Origin: Solihabitans fulvus | GTDB taxonomy: Bacteria > Actinomycetota > Actinomycetes > Mycobacteriales > Pseudonocardiaceae | DNA: 64,000 nt | Assembly (NCBI RefSeq): GCF_008386585.1 | Contig: NZ_VUOB01000046.1 | Span: forward strand, 42,750-106,749 | Reading direction: 5' to 3' | In this document: positions 1 to 8,789 of the stretch, piece after piece | How the letters are laid out: each line of letters starts with the position of its first letter | Position numbering within the stretch: the stretch's first letter is position 1 | Notes under the pieces: generated by a model | Seen by the model: the letters and a program-made list of their open reading frames with translations, nothing else | What the model was told of the DNA's origin: nothing | The model's database searches: none | Program-made: the position numbers and the translations under genes

Positions 1-3000
1 CGACCCACACCGTAAGTCGCCACAATCGCCTGCGCCTCAATCGGATCACCCAACGTCGTCCCAGTCCCATGCGCCTCCACCACATCAACCTCAGACGACG
101 ACAACCCAGCACCCGCCAACGCCGCACGAATCACCCGCTGCTGCGCAGGACCATTCGGCGCAGCCAACCCATTCGACGCACCATCCTGATTCACGGCGGA
201 ACCACGCAACACCGCCAACACCACATGGTCATTGCGCTCAGCATCAGACAACCGCTCAACAAGAACGACGCCAACACCCTCAGCCCAACCAGTGCCATCC
301 GCCGACGCCGCAAACGGCTTACACCGCCCATCCACCGACAAACCCCGCTGCCGACTGAACTCCACGAACATGCCGGGAGTGGCCAGCACGGTCGCACCGC
401 AGGCCAGGGCGAGGTCGCACTCCCCCGCGCGCAGCGATCGCATCGCGAGGTGCAGGGCGACCAGCGAGGACGAGCAGGCCGTGTCCACGGTGACGGCGGG
501 GCCGGCCAGTCCGAAGGTGTAGGAGAGTCGGCCGGAGGCGACGCTCGGCGTGGTGCCGGTGAGCGCGTAGCCCTCCAGGCCGTCCGACGCGTCCTGGAGG
601 CGGGGGCCGTACTCCTGGGCGGTGGCCCCGACGAAGACGCCGGTCTGGCTGCCGCGCAGCGCGGCGAGGTCGAGCCCGGCGTGCTCGAACGCCTCCCAGG
701 AGGTCTCCAGCAACAGCCGCTGCTGCGGATCCATGGCCAGCGCCTCGCGCGGCGAGATGCCGAACAGCGCGGGGTCGAACTCCGTTGCGCCGTCGAGGAA
801 TCCGCCGGCGCGGGTGTAGGTCGTGCCGGCGTGGTCGGGGTCCGGGTCGTAGAGCGCGTCGAGGTCCCAGCCCCGGTCAGTGGGGAACGGGCCGATCCCG
901 TCGCGTTCCTCGATCAACAGCCGCCAGAGGTCCGCGGGCGAGGACACGCCGCCGGGCAGCCGGCAGCTCATCGCCACGATGGCGATCGGCTCGTCCCCGG
1001 CAACGCGGGTTGGCGCGCGCTCGACCGGGGCCGCGTCGGGCAGCAGTTCGGCGCGCAGTCGCTCGGCGACGGCCGTGGGCGTGGGGTGGTCGAACAGCAG
1101 GCTGCTCGGCAGCGGCACGCCGGTCGCGACGGCGAGGCGGTTGCGGAGGTCGACGGCGCTGTAGGAGTCGAAGCCGAGTTCCTTGAAGGGCCAGCCGATC
1201 TCGATCGCGGCGGCCGAGTCGTGGCCGAGCACTGCGGCGACCTGCGTGCACACCAGGTCGAGCAGGAGCCGATCCCGTTCGGCGGCGGGCAGCGCGACCA
1301 GCCTGTCCCGCAGGGTCTCCTCCGGTTCGTCGAGGATGTCCTGCGGTGGCCGGGATTCCAGCACGGGACGGGCGGCCGCCGGGTCGGGTCGGTCGATCCA
1401 GTACCGCCGCCGCTGGAAGGCGTAGGTCGGCAGCGGGACGCGCGCGGTGCCGTGCTCGGCAACCAGCGTGTCCCAGTCGACCGGGACGCCGCGGACGTGC
1501 AGTTCGGCCAGGGTCGCCAGCGCCGACCTCGGCTCCGGCTGGTCGCCCCGCAGCACCGGCAGGAAGGCCAGGTCCCGCGCGGAACTCCCCACGGTGTCAG
1601 GGGAAACGCAGTCGCGGCCCATGCCGGCGAGCACGCCGCGGGGCCCGACCTCGACGAACGTGTCGACGCCGTGGTCGGCCAGCCAGCGGACGCCGTCACG
1701 GAAGCGGACGGTGCCGCGCACGTGCTGCACCCAGTAGTCGGGCGAGGTCAGCTCCTCGGTGGTCGCCAGCCGGCCGGTCAGGTTGGACACCACGGGAATC
1801 CTGGGCGGCCGGAACGTCAGCGAGTCGGCGACGCGGCGGAACTCCGCGAGCATGCCGTCCATGCGGGCCGAGTGGAACGCGTGGCTGACCCGCAGCCTGC
1901 TGGTCCTCGCGCCGCGCTCGGCCCAACCCGCCGCGACGGCGAGGACGGCCTCCTCATCGCCGGACAGCACGACCGAGGTCGGACCGTTGACAGCCGCGAG
2001 GCTCACACCGTCCGGGAGCGCACCGAGTTCATCCTCGGCGGTCTCCACCGCCACCATGGCGCCGCCGGGCGGCAGCGACTGCATCAGCCGGCCGCGCGCG
2101 GCCACCAGCGCGCACGCGTCGTCGAGGGACAGCACGCCGGCGGCGCACGCGGCGGCCAGTTCGCCGATGGAGTGGCCGACGAGGTAGTCCGGCGCGATGC
2201 CGCAGTGTTCGAGCAGCCGGAACAGCGCCACCTCGACGGCGAACAGCGCGGCCTGGGCGAACACGGTCTCGTCGAGCAGTGCGGCCAGCGGTGAGTCTGG
2301 CGCGGCGAACACGACGTCGCGCACGCCCGCGTCGACGTGGCTGCCGAAGTGGACGTCCAGCCGGGCGCAGGCGGCGTCGAAGGCGCGCGCGTACTCGGGG
2401 AACGCGGCGTGCAGGTCGCGCCCCATGCCGAGCCGTTGGCTGCCCTGGCCGGAGAACAGGAACGCGGTCCCGCCCTGGCCGGCGACCCCGCGCAACACGG
2501 TCGCGGCGAGGTCGCCGCGCGCCAGGGCGCCGAGGCCGGACCGCACGGTGTCCCGGTCGCCGCCGAGGACCGCCGCCCGGTACTCGAGGGCGGTGCGGGT
2601 GGTGGCGAGCGAGCCGGCGATGTCGGCCGGGTCCTGGTCCGGGTTGGCGTCGAGGTGGGCGAGCAGCCGGTCGGCCTGGGCGCGCAGCGCGGCGGCGCTG
2701 CGTGCCGAGACGAGCCACGGCAGGGCACGGTCGGTGCGCGGCGCGGTGCCGGGTCCCTGGGCGACGGGCTCGGCGCGGGTCGGCCAGTCGGCGAGAATCA
2801 CGTGGCAGTTCGTGCCGCCCATACCGAAGGAACTCACGCCGGCGAGCAGCGGTGCGTCCGGTCGGGGCCATGGTCCGGCCGCCGACTGGACGCGAAGATT
2901 GAGTCGGTCCAACGGAATATCGGGGTTCGGTCGCTCGAAATTCAGGCTTGGTGCCAGTTCGCGGCTCTTGACACAGAGTACGGACTTGATGAGTCCGGCA

Positions 3001-4076
3001 ATTCCCGCCGCGCCCTCGAGGTGCCCGATGTTGGTCTTCACGGAGCCGACCGGCAACGGTTCGGCGGCGTTGCGGGCGGCGCCGAGGACCGCGCCGAGAG
3101 CGGCCGCCTCAATGGGATCACCGAGCCGGGTTCCGGTGCCGTGCAACTCGATGTACTGGATGTCACCTGGCGCCACTCGCGCGTCCGCGCAGGCGGCTTT
3201 GATCACATTCTCCTGGCCGCGCCGGTCCGGCGTGGTAAGCGTCTCCCCGAAACCGTCATTGTTGATCGCGCTACCGCGAATGACGGCATAAATCCGATCA
3301 CCGTCCGCGACCGCGGCGCGCAGCGGCTTCAACACGACCAGGCCGCCGCCCTCGCCGCGAACGTAGCCATTCGCCCGCGCGTCGAAGGTGTGGCAGCGGC
3401 CGTCCTCCGACAGCGCGCCGAACAGCGTCGTGGCGGTGAACCCGGCCGGGTCGAGGTTGAGCTGCACCCCGCCGGCGATGGCGAGCGTGGACTCGCCCGA
3501 TCGCAGGCTCCGCACGGCCAGATGCACCGCGACCAGCGACGACGACTGCGCGGAGTCCACCACGAGGCTCGGCCCGGACAGACCGAGCAGGTAGGAGATC
3601 CGGTTCGCCAGCGCGCTGCGATGCAGCCCGGTCGTGCTGTGCTCGGTGACGATCCCCTGGTCGCGTTGCAGCTTCGCGTAGTCGTCCGCGATGGAGCCGA
3701 GGAAGACGCCGGCACCGCTGCCGCGAAGCCGTTCGGCGGGAATTCCGGCGTCCTCAAGGGCTTCCCAGGAAAGTTCGAGGGCCAACCGCTGTTGGGGATC
3801 GACGGCGACGGCCTCGCGGGGTGACATGCCGAAGAAGGCCGCGTCGAACTGGTCCACACCATCGAGAAAGATCCCGCGCGGGGAATCGCCGACCTCGGTC
3901 GGTGACAATTCGTGCCCAGGCCCGCCGAGCCGCTCGCCAGGGAAGGTCGTCGCCGAGATCTGGTCGCCATTGTGCAGGAGTTCCCAGAACGCTTCACGGC
4001 TCGCCGCGCCGGGCATCCGACATGACATCCCAATGACCGCGACGTAACTGTCCGGTTTCATGGCGGTAGCAGGCAT
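1..4076 (-). CDS. Modular type I polyketide synthase, loading module KSQ-AT-ACP plus first extension KS (partial)
   Basis: The protein enters at 4076 and runs off the left edge, leaving about 1358 residues. The first KS has ELHGTGT and KTNIGH motifs, but its nucleophile is Gln (VDSAQSSS, Gln177, codon 3546-3548). It is therefore a KSQ decarboxylase that makes the acetyl starter from loaded malonyl. The AT follows, with GHSIGE (Ser636, near 2170) and HAFH, the malonyl-type specificity motif (near 1880). The ACP has LGFDSYS (Ser971, near 1165). The second KS has a normal Cys in VDTACSSS (Cys1201, codon 474-476) and continues past position 1. All four active sites are in one frame, so there is no net frameshift. 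ATG 4076 has a G-rich stretch upstream; a second ATG at 4061 lacks a ribosome site. No N-terminal docking helix is seen, as expected for a first PKS protein. Downstream modules and the product are unknown. Confidence 0.95.
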   Translation of the reverse strand, partial: MPATAMKPDSYVAVIGMSCRMPGAASREAFWELLHNGDQISATTFPGERLGGPGHELSPTEVGDSPRGIFLDGVDQFDAAFFGMSPREAVAVDPQQRLALELSWEALEDAGIPAERLRGSGAGVFLGSIADDYAKLQRDQGIVTEHSTTGLHRSALANRISYLLGLSGPSLVVDSAQSSSLVAVHLAVRSLRSGESTLAIAGGVQLNLDPAGFTATTLFGALSEDGRCHTFDARANGYVRGEGGGLVVLKPLRAAVADGDRIYAVIRGSAINNDGFGETLTTPDRRGQENVIKAACADARVAPGDIQYIELHGTGTRLGDPIEAAALGAVLGAARNAAEPLPVGSVKTNIGHLEGAAGIAGLIKSVLCVKSRELAPSLNFERPNPDIPLDRLNLRVQSAAGPWPRPDAPLLAGVSSFGMGGTNCHVILADWPTRAEPVAQGPGTAPRTDRALPWLVSARSAAALRAQADRLLAHLDANPDQDPADIAGSLATTRTALEYRAAVLGGDRDTVRSGLGALARGDLAATVLRGVAGQGGTAFLFSGQGSQRLGMGRDLHAAFPEYARAFDAACARLDVHFGSHVDAGVRDVVFAAPDSPLAALLDETVFAQAALFAVEVALFRLLEHCGIAPDYLVGHSIGELAAACAAGVLSLDDACALVAARGRLMQSLPPGGAMVAVETAEDELGALPDGVSLAAVNGPTSVVLSGDEEAVLAVAAGWAERGARTSRLRVSHAFHSARMDGMLAEFRRVADSLTFRPPRIPVVSNLTGRLATTEELTSPDYWVQHVRGTVRFRDGVRWLADHGVDTFVEVGPRGVLAGMGRDCVSPDTVGSSARDLAFLPVLRGDQPEPRSALATLAELHVRGVPVDWDTLVAEHGTARVPLPTYAFQRRRYWIDRPDPAAARPVLESRPPQDILDEPEETLRDRLVALPAAERDRLLLDLVCTQVAAVLGHDSAAAIEIGWPFKELGFDSYSAVDLRNRLAVATGVPLPSSLLFDHPTPTAVAERLRAELLPDAAPVERAPTRVAGDEPIAIVAMSCRLPGGVSSPADLWRLLIEERDGIGPFPTDRGWDLDALYDPDPDHAGTTYTRAGGFLDGATEFDPALFGISPREALAMDPQQRLLLETSWEAFEHAGLDLAALRGSQTGVFVGATAQEYGPRLQDASDGLEGYALTGTTPSVASGRLSYTFGLAGPAVTVDTACSSSLVALHLAMRSLRAGECDLALACGATVLATPGMFVEFSRQRGLSVDGRCKPFAASADGTGWAEGVGVVLVERLSDAERNDHVVLAVLRGSAVNQDGASNGLAAPNGPAQQRVIRAALAGAGLSSSEVDVVEAHGTGTTLGDPIEAQAIVATYGVG

Positions 4077-4178
4077 ACGGATCCCAGACCCCCAGCGGCT
4101 GTGCTCGTCGTCCCCAGTTGCGACCAGCGTCGCTCAGCAAAATAACCTTACCTACCGCACCGCCGGCTGAATAGATTA

Positions 4179-4282
4179 TTGGGCTGTTGCGCCCAACTGG
4201 TTGACCTGATCGGCCGCATAACTGATGCGCCGGGAGCAGGATCACCGAAAGATCGACTCGACTTTCCTGATCAAACAGGAAA
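4179..4282. promoter_or_regulatory. PKS upstream region with inverted and direct repeats
   Basis: The 292-bp gap between the PKS start and the P450 stop is less GC-rich than its surroundings and holds no gene. It contains TTGGGC-N6-GCCCAA at 4179-4196, overlapped by the palindrome CAACTGGTTG at 4194-4203. A second inverted repeat, TTTCCTG-N6-CAGGAAA, lies at 4263-4282. The octamer CAGGAAAT recurs at 4276 and 4299, 23 bp apart. These look like operator half-sites for control of the PKS promoter. No convincing -10/-35 pair was identified. Confidence 0.4.
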
Positions 4283-4323
4283 TGACGTTGCGCGCGAACA
4301 GGAAATCATGCGCGCACGCCGAA

Positions 4324-4354
4324 TCCGCCGCACGCTTGCCCGGCGTGCGGCGGA
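4324..4354 (-). terminator. Strong hairpin after P450 gene
   Basis: A perfect 12-bp stem (TCCGCCGCACGC and its complement) with a 7-nt loop lies 15 bp beyond the stop codon of the P450 at 4369-5601. There is no U-tract, as is common for high-GC actinomycete terminators. It would separate the P450 transcript from the PKS. Confidence 0.6.
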
Positions 4355-4368
4355 CTCGGTCGATGCCG

Positions 4369-5601
4369 TCAGCCGGCCACGCGGACCGGCAGCTCGGCGA
4401 GGCCGCGCATGATGATGTTGGGCACCCTGGTCGGGTTGTCGGTCGCCAGCGTGAGGTCGAGCCCGGCGAGCGTGCCGACGGCGACCTGCGCGGTGAGCCG
4501 CGCGAACGGCGCGCCGACGCAGAAGTGCGCCCCGAGGCTGAACCCGAGGTTGTGTCCGGTCGTCCTGGACAGCACCAGCGAGTCGGGGTCGTCGAACACC
4601 GCGGGATCGTGGTTGGCCGCGCCGATCATGAGCATCAGCTGCTCGCCGGGGTTGACGGTGAGCCCAGCAAGCTCGACCTCCTCCAGCGCGACGCGGGAGA
4701 TCATCTGCACCGGGGCGTCGAAGCGCAACATCTCCTCGACCGCGCCGGGCACCTGGTCCGGGTTGGCGCGCAGCCACTCCTGCTGGTCGGGCCTGCGCAG
4801 CAACGCGAACATGCCGTTGCCGATCAGGTTCACCGTGGTGGCGTAGCCGGCCGAGAGCAGCAGCGTGCACGTCACCAGCAGCTCGTGCCCGGTGAGCCGG
4901 TCGCCGCCCTCCTCCGCCGCGACCAGCTCGCTGACCAGGTCGTCCGCCGGCTCGGCACGACGAAGCGCGACGAGCTCGGCGAAGTACTCGTTCAGCTCGG
5001 CCCTCGCGTTGTCCCTGCGGGCGATCTCCTCCGGCGTGAGGAAGACGCTCGGGTCCAACCCGTGCGCGATGTCGTTGGACAGCACCTGGAAGCGCGCGCG
5101 GTTCTCCGGCGGCACGCCGAGCAGCTCGCTCAGTGCGATGGCCGGCGCGGGGTGCGCCACGGCGGCCATCAGGTCGATCGGGTCGTCACCGGCCGCCGTC
5201 CGCGCGGCCTCGACGAGGTCGACGACGATCTCGGTCGCCCTGGCCCGCAGCCGGTCGACGCGCCGCGCCGCGAACGCCTTGCCGACCAGGGACCGCACCC
5301 TGGTGTGCTCGGGCGGGTCCATGAACATGAAGGGCCGCACCACCGAACCGTCCGGCGCCGTGCTGAAGTGCTCGGCCACCGAAGCGCCGTCGCCCCAGCC
5401 GAACTTGCGGCTGCGCAACACAGAGGAGCACTCCTCGTATCCGGACACCGCGAGCAGGCCCATGGGTGTGCGGACGACGGATCCCCGCTCGCGGATCGTC
5501 CGGTAGACCGCGTAGGGGTTCTCGTGGAAGGCCGGGTCGAACGGGTCGAACGGCAGGAGTTGCGTGAAGAAGCTTGGGTCGATCGCCGGCGTCTCGGTCA
5601 C
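4369..5601 (-). CDS. Cytochrome P450 monooxygenase
   Basis: A 410-residue soluble bacterial P450, of normal length. The haem-binding motif is FSLGAHFCVGAPFARL with Cys361, the K-helix ExxR is Glu290-Arg293, and the I-helix reads SAGYATT around 250-256. The usual acidic residue before the conserved Thr is Ala254, so the proton-relay pair is incomplete; this occurs in some tailoring P450s. The start is GTG (5601), 24 bp after the stop of the next P450 upstream, so the two are probably co-transcribed. The ribosome site is weak. The likely role is oxidative tailoring of a polyketide or peptide from this locus. The substrate cannot be read from the sequence, and ferredoxin and reductase partners are not encoded here. 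Confidence 0.93.
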   Translation of the reverse strand: MTETPAIDPSFFTQLLPFDPFDPAFHENPYAVYRTIRERGSVVRTPMGLLAVSGYEECSSVLRSRKFGWGDGASVAEHFSTAPDGSVVRPFMFMDPPEHTRVRSLVGKAFAARRVDRLRARATEIVVDLVEAARTAAGDDPIDLMAAVAHPAPAIALSELLGVPPENRARFQVLSNDIAHGLDPSVFLTPEEIARRDNARAELNEYFAELVALRRAEPADDLVSELVAAEEGGDRLTGHELLVTCTLLLSAGYATTVNLIGNGMFALLRRPDQQEWLRANPDQVPGAVEEMLRFDAPVQMISRVALEEVELAGLTVNPGEQLMLMIGAANHDPAVFDDPDSLVLSRTTGHNLGFSLGAHFCVGAPFARLTAQVAVGTLAGLDLTLATDNPTRVPNIIMRGLAELPVRVAG

Positions 5602-5625
5602 AGTCTGTCGTCCCGTTTCTCTGGT

Positions 5626-6909
5626 TCAGGCCGAGGCCGGCACGAGCTCGACCGGCATGCGCAGGGTCACCGTGTGCTTGTTGCTTGGGGCCCACCGCAC
5701 GTCGCCGGTGACGCGGATCTCCGCCACCTTGTCCAGCAGCTCCTCGAGCAGCAGGCCGACCTCGATCCTGGCGAGCTGCTCGCCGAGGCAGGAGTGCGTG
5801 CCGTGGCCGAACGCCAGGTGCGGGTTGGGCGAACGCCGGATGTCGAACGTGCCGGGGTTGCCGAACACCGAGGCGTCCCGGTTGGCCGAGGCCCACCAGA
5901 ACGTCACCTTGTCGCCCGCCTTGATCTGCGCGTCGCGGAACGTGACGTCCCTGGTCGCGGTGCGCCGGTTGTACGGGGTCGGCGAGGACCAGCGGAGCAG
6001 TTCCTCGATCGCGCCGGGCAGCAGCGACCGGTCGGCGCGTAGTGCCTGCCACTGCTCGGGGTGCTGCGCCAGCGCGAGCACGCCGGCCGCCATCGCGTTG
6101 CGCGGCGGCTCGCTGCCGGCGAGCAGCAGCAGGCAGAAGAACGCCTCCCGCTCGTACTCCGACAACGGGTTCTCGCCCTGGTCAGCCGGGATGTCCTGGA
6201 GCGACATGACGGACATCAGGTCGTTGGACGGCGGGGACGCCCGCTTGTGGGCGATCAACTTCTTGCTGTACTCGTAGATCGCGTACGCGGTGGCGGTCGC
6301 CTGGTCGTTGACCTTGCCGGAGGAGCGGTCGTCGAAGCCGGCGACGGCCTGGCCCCACCCGAGCAGCTGCGGCCAGTCCTCCCTCGGCGCGCCGAGCAGC
6401 AGCGCGATGGTCTGGATGGCGTAGGGCGCGGAGACATCCGGCTGAAAGTCGCATCCGCCGTTCGCCACGGCCCGGTCCACCAGATCGCTTGCCAGGGAAC
6501 GAAGTTCCGGCGTGCGCGACTCGACCACCTGGCGGGTCACCGACGGGCTGACCAGATTCTTGATCAGCTCGTGCCTCGGGTCGTCGACCATGTTGATGAG
6601 CACTCCGGCGTGCACGCCGGCCTTCAGGTCGTCGATGTGCGTGCCGCCGCCGGCCCTGCCCCCGCCGCCCTGCGCGGAGAACACCGGATCGTCGGACGCC
6701 TCGACCAGGTCGGCATACCGGCTGAGCACCCAGAAACCCTCGCCGTCCACCGTCTTGCCCGGCGGGTGCCACAGCACCGGAGCCTCCTCGCGGAGCCTGG
6801 CGAAGACCTCGTGCGGGAAGCCCACGGCGAACTGCGCCTGGTCCGTGAGGTCGAAACCGCCTAGTGCGGCGGGAAGTTGATCGGACGCGCTGGACTGAAC
6901 GCTGGTCAT
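5626..6909 (-). CDS. Cytochrome P450 with Pro-Pro in the I-helix
   Basis: A 427-residue P450. The haem ligand is Cys374 in FGHGTHSCLGEQLAR, ExxR is Glu303-Arg306, and the SANRDASVF region is typical of bacterial P450s. The I-helix oxygen-activation motif, normally AG(x)E/DTTR, reads AGSEPPRNA (264-272), so both threonines are replaced by proline. Codons CCG CCG are clear, so this is not a reading error of the frame. The start is ATG 6909 with GGGGGA four bases upstream. It is the first gene of a two-P450 transcript. Loss of the catalytic Thr suggests substrate-assisted oxygen activation or an unusual reaction; the substrate is unknown. Confidence 0.93.
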   Translation of the reverse strand: MTSVQSSASDQLPAALGGFDLTDQAQFAVGFPHEVFARLREEAPVLWHPPGKTVDGEGFWVLSRYADLVEASDDPVFSAQGGGGRAGGGTHIDDLKAGVHAGVLINMVDDPRHELIKNLVSPSVTRQVVESRTPELRSLASDLVDRAVANGGCDFQPDVSAPYAIQTIALLLGAPREDWPQLLGWGQAVAGFDDRSSGKVNDQATATAYAIYEYSKKLIAHKRASPPSNDLMSVMSLQDIPADQGENPLSEYEREAFFCLLLLAGSEPPRNAMAAGVLALAQHPEQWQALRADRSLLPGAIEELLRWSSPTPYNRRTATRDVTFRDAQIKAGDKVTFWWASANRDASVFGNPGTFDIRRSPNPHLAFGHGTHSCLGEQLARIEVGLLLEELLDKVAEIRVTGDVRWAPSNKHTVTLRMPVELVPASA

Positions 6910-7034
6910 TCATCCCCCAAAGCAGCACATCTGCGTCGTTCCGCGATTGCGGCGCAAGCCTGCCTGGCAGGTCAGAAGACTGTCAAGACATCAAGGCGCG
7001 CACGGTCGCGAGCCGGACCGTCCACAAGGGAGCA

Positions 7035-7068
7035 TCGCCGCCCGCCGGACCGGTCCGGCGGGCGGCGA
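7035..7068. terminator. 34-bp perfect palindrome between carboxylesterase and P450
   Basis: A perfect 17+17 palindrome centred on GGACC|GGTCC. It lies 13 bp past the carboxylesterase stop and about 125 bp upstream of the next minus-strand gene. It probably acts as a factor-independent terminator for the esterase. A dimeric operator is the alternative. Confidence 0.6.
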
Positions 7069-7081
7069 GCCGCCACTTGGG

Positions 7082-8674
7082 TCAGTCCAGTGTCGACCAG
7101 AAGCGGCAGTCGTGCTCGACGCCACTGTTCACCTGATGGATGCCGCCATCACCCGGCGCGAGCGACTGGACCCGCGAGTCGCGGATCGGCGACCACGCCG
7201 GCAGGCCGGGGCCGTTGGGGTCGCCGGTCGCCGCGAACCGTGTCCAGTAACCGATCAACTGGTTGGCCAGGAGTTGTTGCTGTGGCGTGAGAACCGCCGT
7301 GAAGCCGGCCACATCGAACAGATACGCCAATTCCGACGAGTGGAACGCACCGGCCGGAATGTCCGAAGGGAACGTGAAGTAGCCCGTCGGCGCGTGCCGG
7401 TCGGCGAACTCGTAGGCGTAGGTTGCCGTCCGCGCCGCGAGTTGCCGGTCGTCGGCCATGTGCGCGCACGCCCACACCCGGTCGGTGAGCACCGCTCCCC
7501 AGGCGAGGCCCGGCGAGCCGAACGCGCTCGACGGGTATCGCGCCGCGACCTCCTGCGCCCGGTCGCCGAACGCGTCCGCGAGCAGTCCACGGTAACGGTC
7601 CTCGGTGAACGGTTGCGGGCTGAACGCGGCGGTCAGCCTGCCCTCGTCCCGAGTGTTGCCCGAAAGTATCGGCACACGGTGGAATCGGCCGTCGGCCAGC
7701 GCGCGGTCGGGTCGCTCAGGCAGGGCCACACTCCCGTAGGCGACCGGGGTCAGCCCGGCGGCCAGCGGGTCGTTCGCGAGGTCCGCCGCCGGGACCCGAC
7801 GCAGGCAGTCCACGGCCGTGGCCCCGGCGCACCCGTGCGCCCTGGCCAGGGCCGCGCCGTTGTCCCGCACGCGGTCGACGTCGACGAACGCCGCACTGGC
7901 CGGCAGGCCGTAGACGACCCCGTTGCGCGGCCAGTTGCTCGAACAGGTGCCGCTCTCGATGATGACCCGCTGGAACAGCCCGGCCGACAGCGGCGAGGTG
8001 AGCTGCGCGCAGACGTCGAACGCGCCGCCGGACTCGCCGAACAGCGTCACGTTGCCGGGATCCCCGCCGAACGCGGCCGCGTTGCGCTGCGCCCACCGCA
8101 GCGCGGCCTGCTGGTCCTCGAGGCCGAAGTCGCCGGAGTCGGCGAGGTTCTCGTGGCCGAAGAAACCGAACACGCCGAGTCGGTAGTTGGTGGTGATCAC
8201 CACGACGTCCCCGCCAACGGCCATCCGGTGGGTGTCGAAGTCGTTGGCCGAGCCGTAACTGTTGCCGCCGCCGTGCACCCACAGCATGACCGGCCGCAGC
8301 CTGCCGTGTGGCTGCGTGGTCGGCGTGGTCACGTTGAGATACAGGCAGTCCTCGGTGGTGCTCGGCGGGCCGCCGCCGGGGCTCTGCGCGCACCGGTTGC
8401 CCGGCACGGTCGCGTCCCTCGGCTCGGTCCACGGCTGCGGCGGCCGCGGCGGTTGCCAACGCAGCTCCCCGACCGGCGGCGCGGCGAACGGAATTCCCTG
8501 GAACGTCCGGTGATCCGATGACACGATGCCGCGCACCGGGCCGGCATCGGTCCGCACGACCGCGCCACCGCCACCGCCGTCCTCGGCCGCGAGCACCGGA
8601 CCCGCCGAGCCGATCATGGCGCCGACCACGGCTGCGGCCGCCAGCAGCCGGAGCGCACGTCTCTGCTTCCCCAT
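7082..8674 (-). CDS. Secreted type-B carboxylesterase
   Basis: An alpha/beta-hydrolase of the carboxylesterase type-B family, 530 residues from the chosen start. An N-terminal signal peptide (basic MGKQRR, Ala/Val-rich core, probable cleavage after VLAA) indicates export. Family motifs seen: QGIPFAAPPVGELRW, EDCLYLNVTTP, the oxyanion region WVHGGGN, the nucleophile elbow GESGG (Ser), a DEG segment for the acid and FHSSELAYLF for the catalytic His. The frame is open further upstream, but ATG 8674 has GGAGGG six bases before it, while ATG 8680 has no spacing. It stands alone between two hairpins. It may hydrolyse extracellular esters, either as ordinary catabolism or on a cluster product; nothing ties it to the cluster. 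Confidence 0.92.
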   Translation of the reverse strand: MGKQRRALRLLAAAAVVGAMIGSAGPVLAAEDGGGGGAVVRTDAGPVRGIVSSDHRTFQGIPFAAPPVGELRWQPPRPPQPWTEPRDATVPGNRCAQSPGGGPPSTTEDCLYLNVTTPTTQPHGRLRPVMLWVHGGGNSYGSANDFDTHRMAVGGDVVVITTNYRLGVFGFFGHENLADSGDFGLEDQQAALRWAQRNAAAFGGDPGNVTLFGESGGAFDVCAQLTSPLSAGLFQRVIIESGTCSSNWPRNGVVYGLPASAAFVDVDRVRDNGAALARAHGCAGATAVDCLRRVPAADLANDPLAAGLTPVAYGSVALPERPDRALADGRFHRVPILSGNTRDEGRLTAAFSPQPFTEDRYRGLLADAFGDRAQEVAARYPSSAFGSPGLAWGAVLTDRVWACAHMADDRQLAARTATYAYEFADRHAPTGYFTFPSDIPAGAFHSSELAYLFDVAGFTAVLTPQQQLLANQLIGYWTRFAATGDPNGPGLPAWSPIRDSRVQSLAPGDGGIHQVNSGVEHDCRFWSTLD

Positions 8675-8760
8675 CGTCATCCCTCCGTCAGCAGGACTCG
8701 AGGCGGGACAATGCTTCCCCCGCACAGATACGTCGAACCTGGCATCGCCAGATCGACATG

Positions 8761-8783
8761 GTTGGCGAAGTTTCTTCGCCAAC
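8761..8783 (-). terminator. Hairpin after LAL regulator gene
   Basis: A perfect 10-bp inverted repeat, GTTGGCGAAG-TTT-CTTCGCCAAC, begins six bases beyond the regulator's stop codon. It is the expected place for termination of the regulator transcript and lies upstream of the carboxylesterase start. Confidence 0.65.
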
Positions 8784-8789
8784 ACCGGA

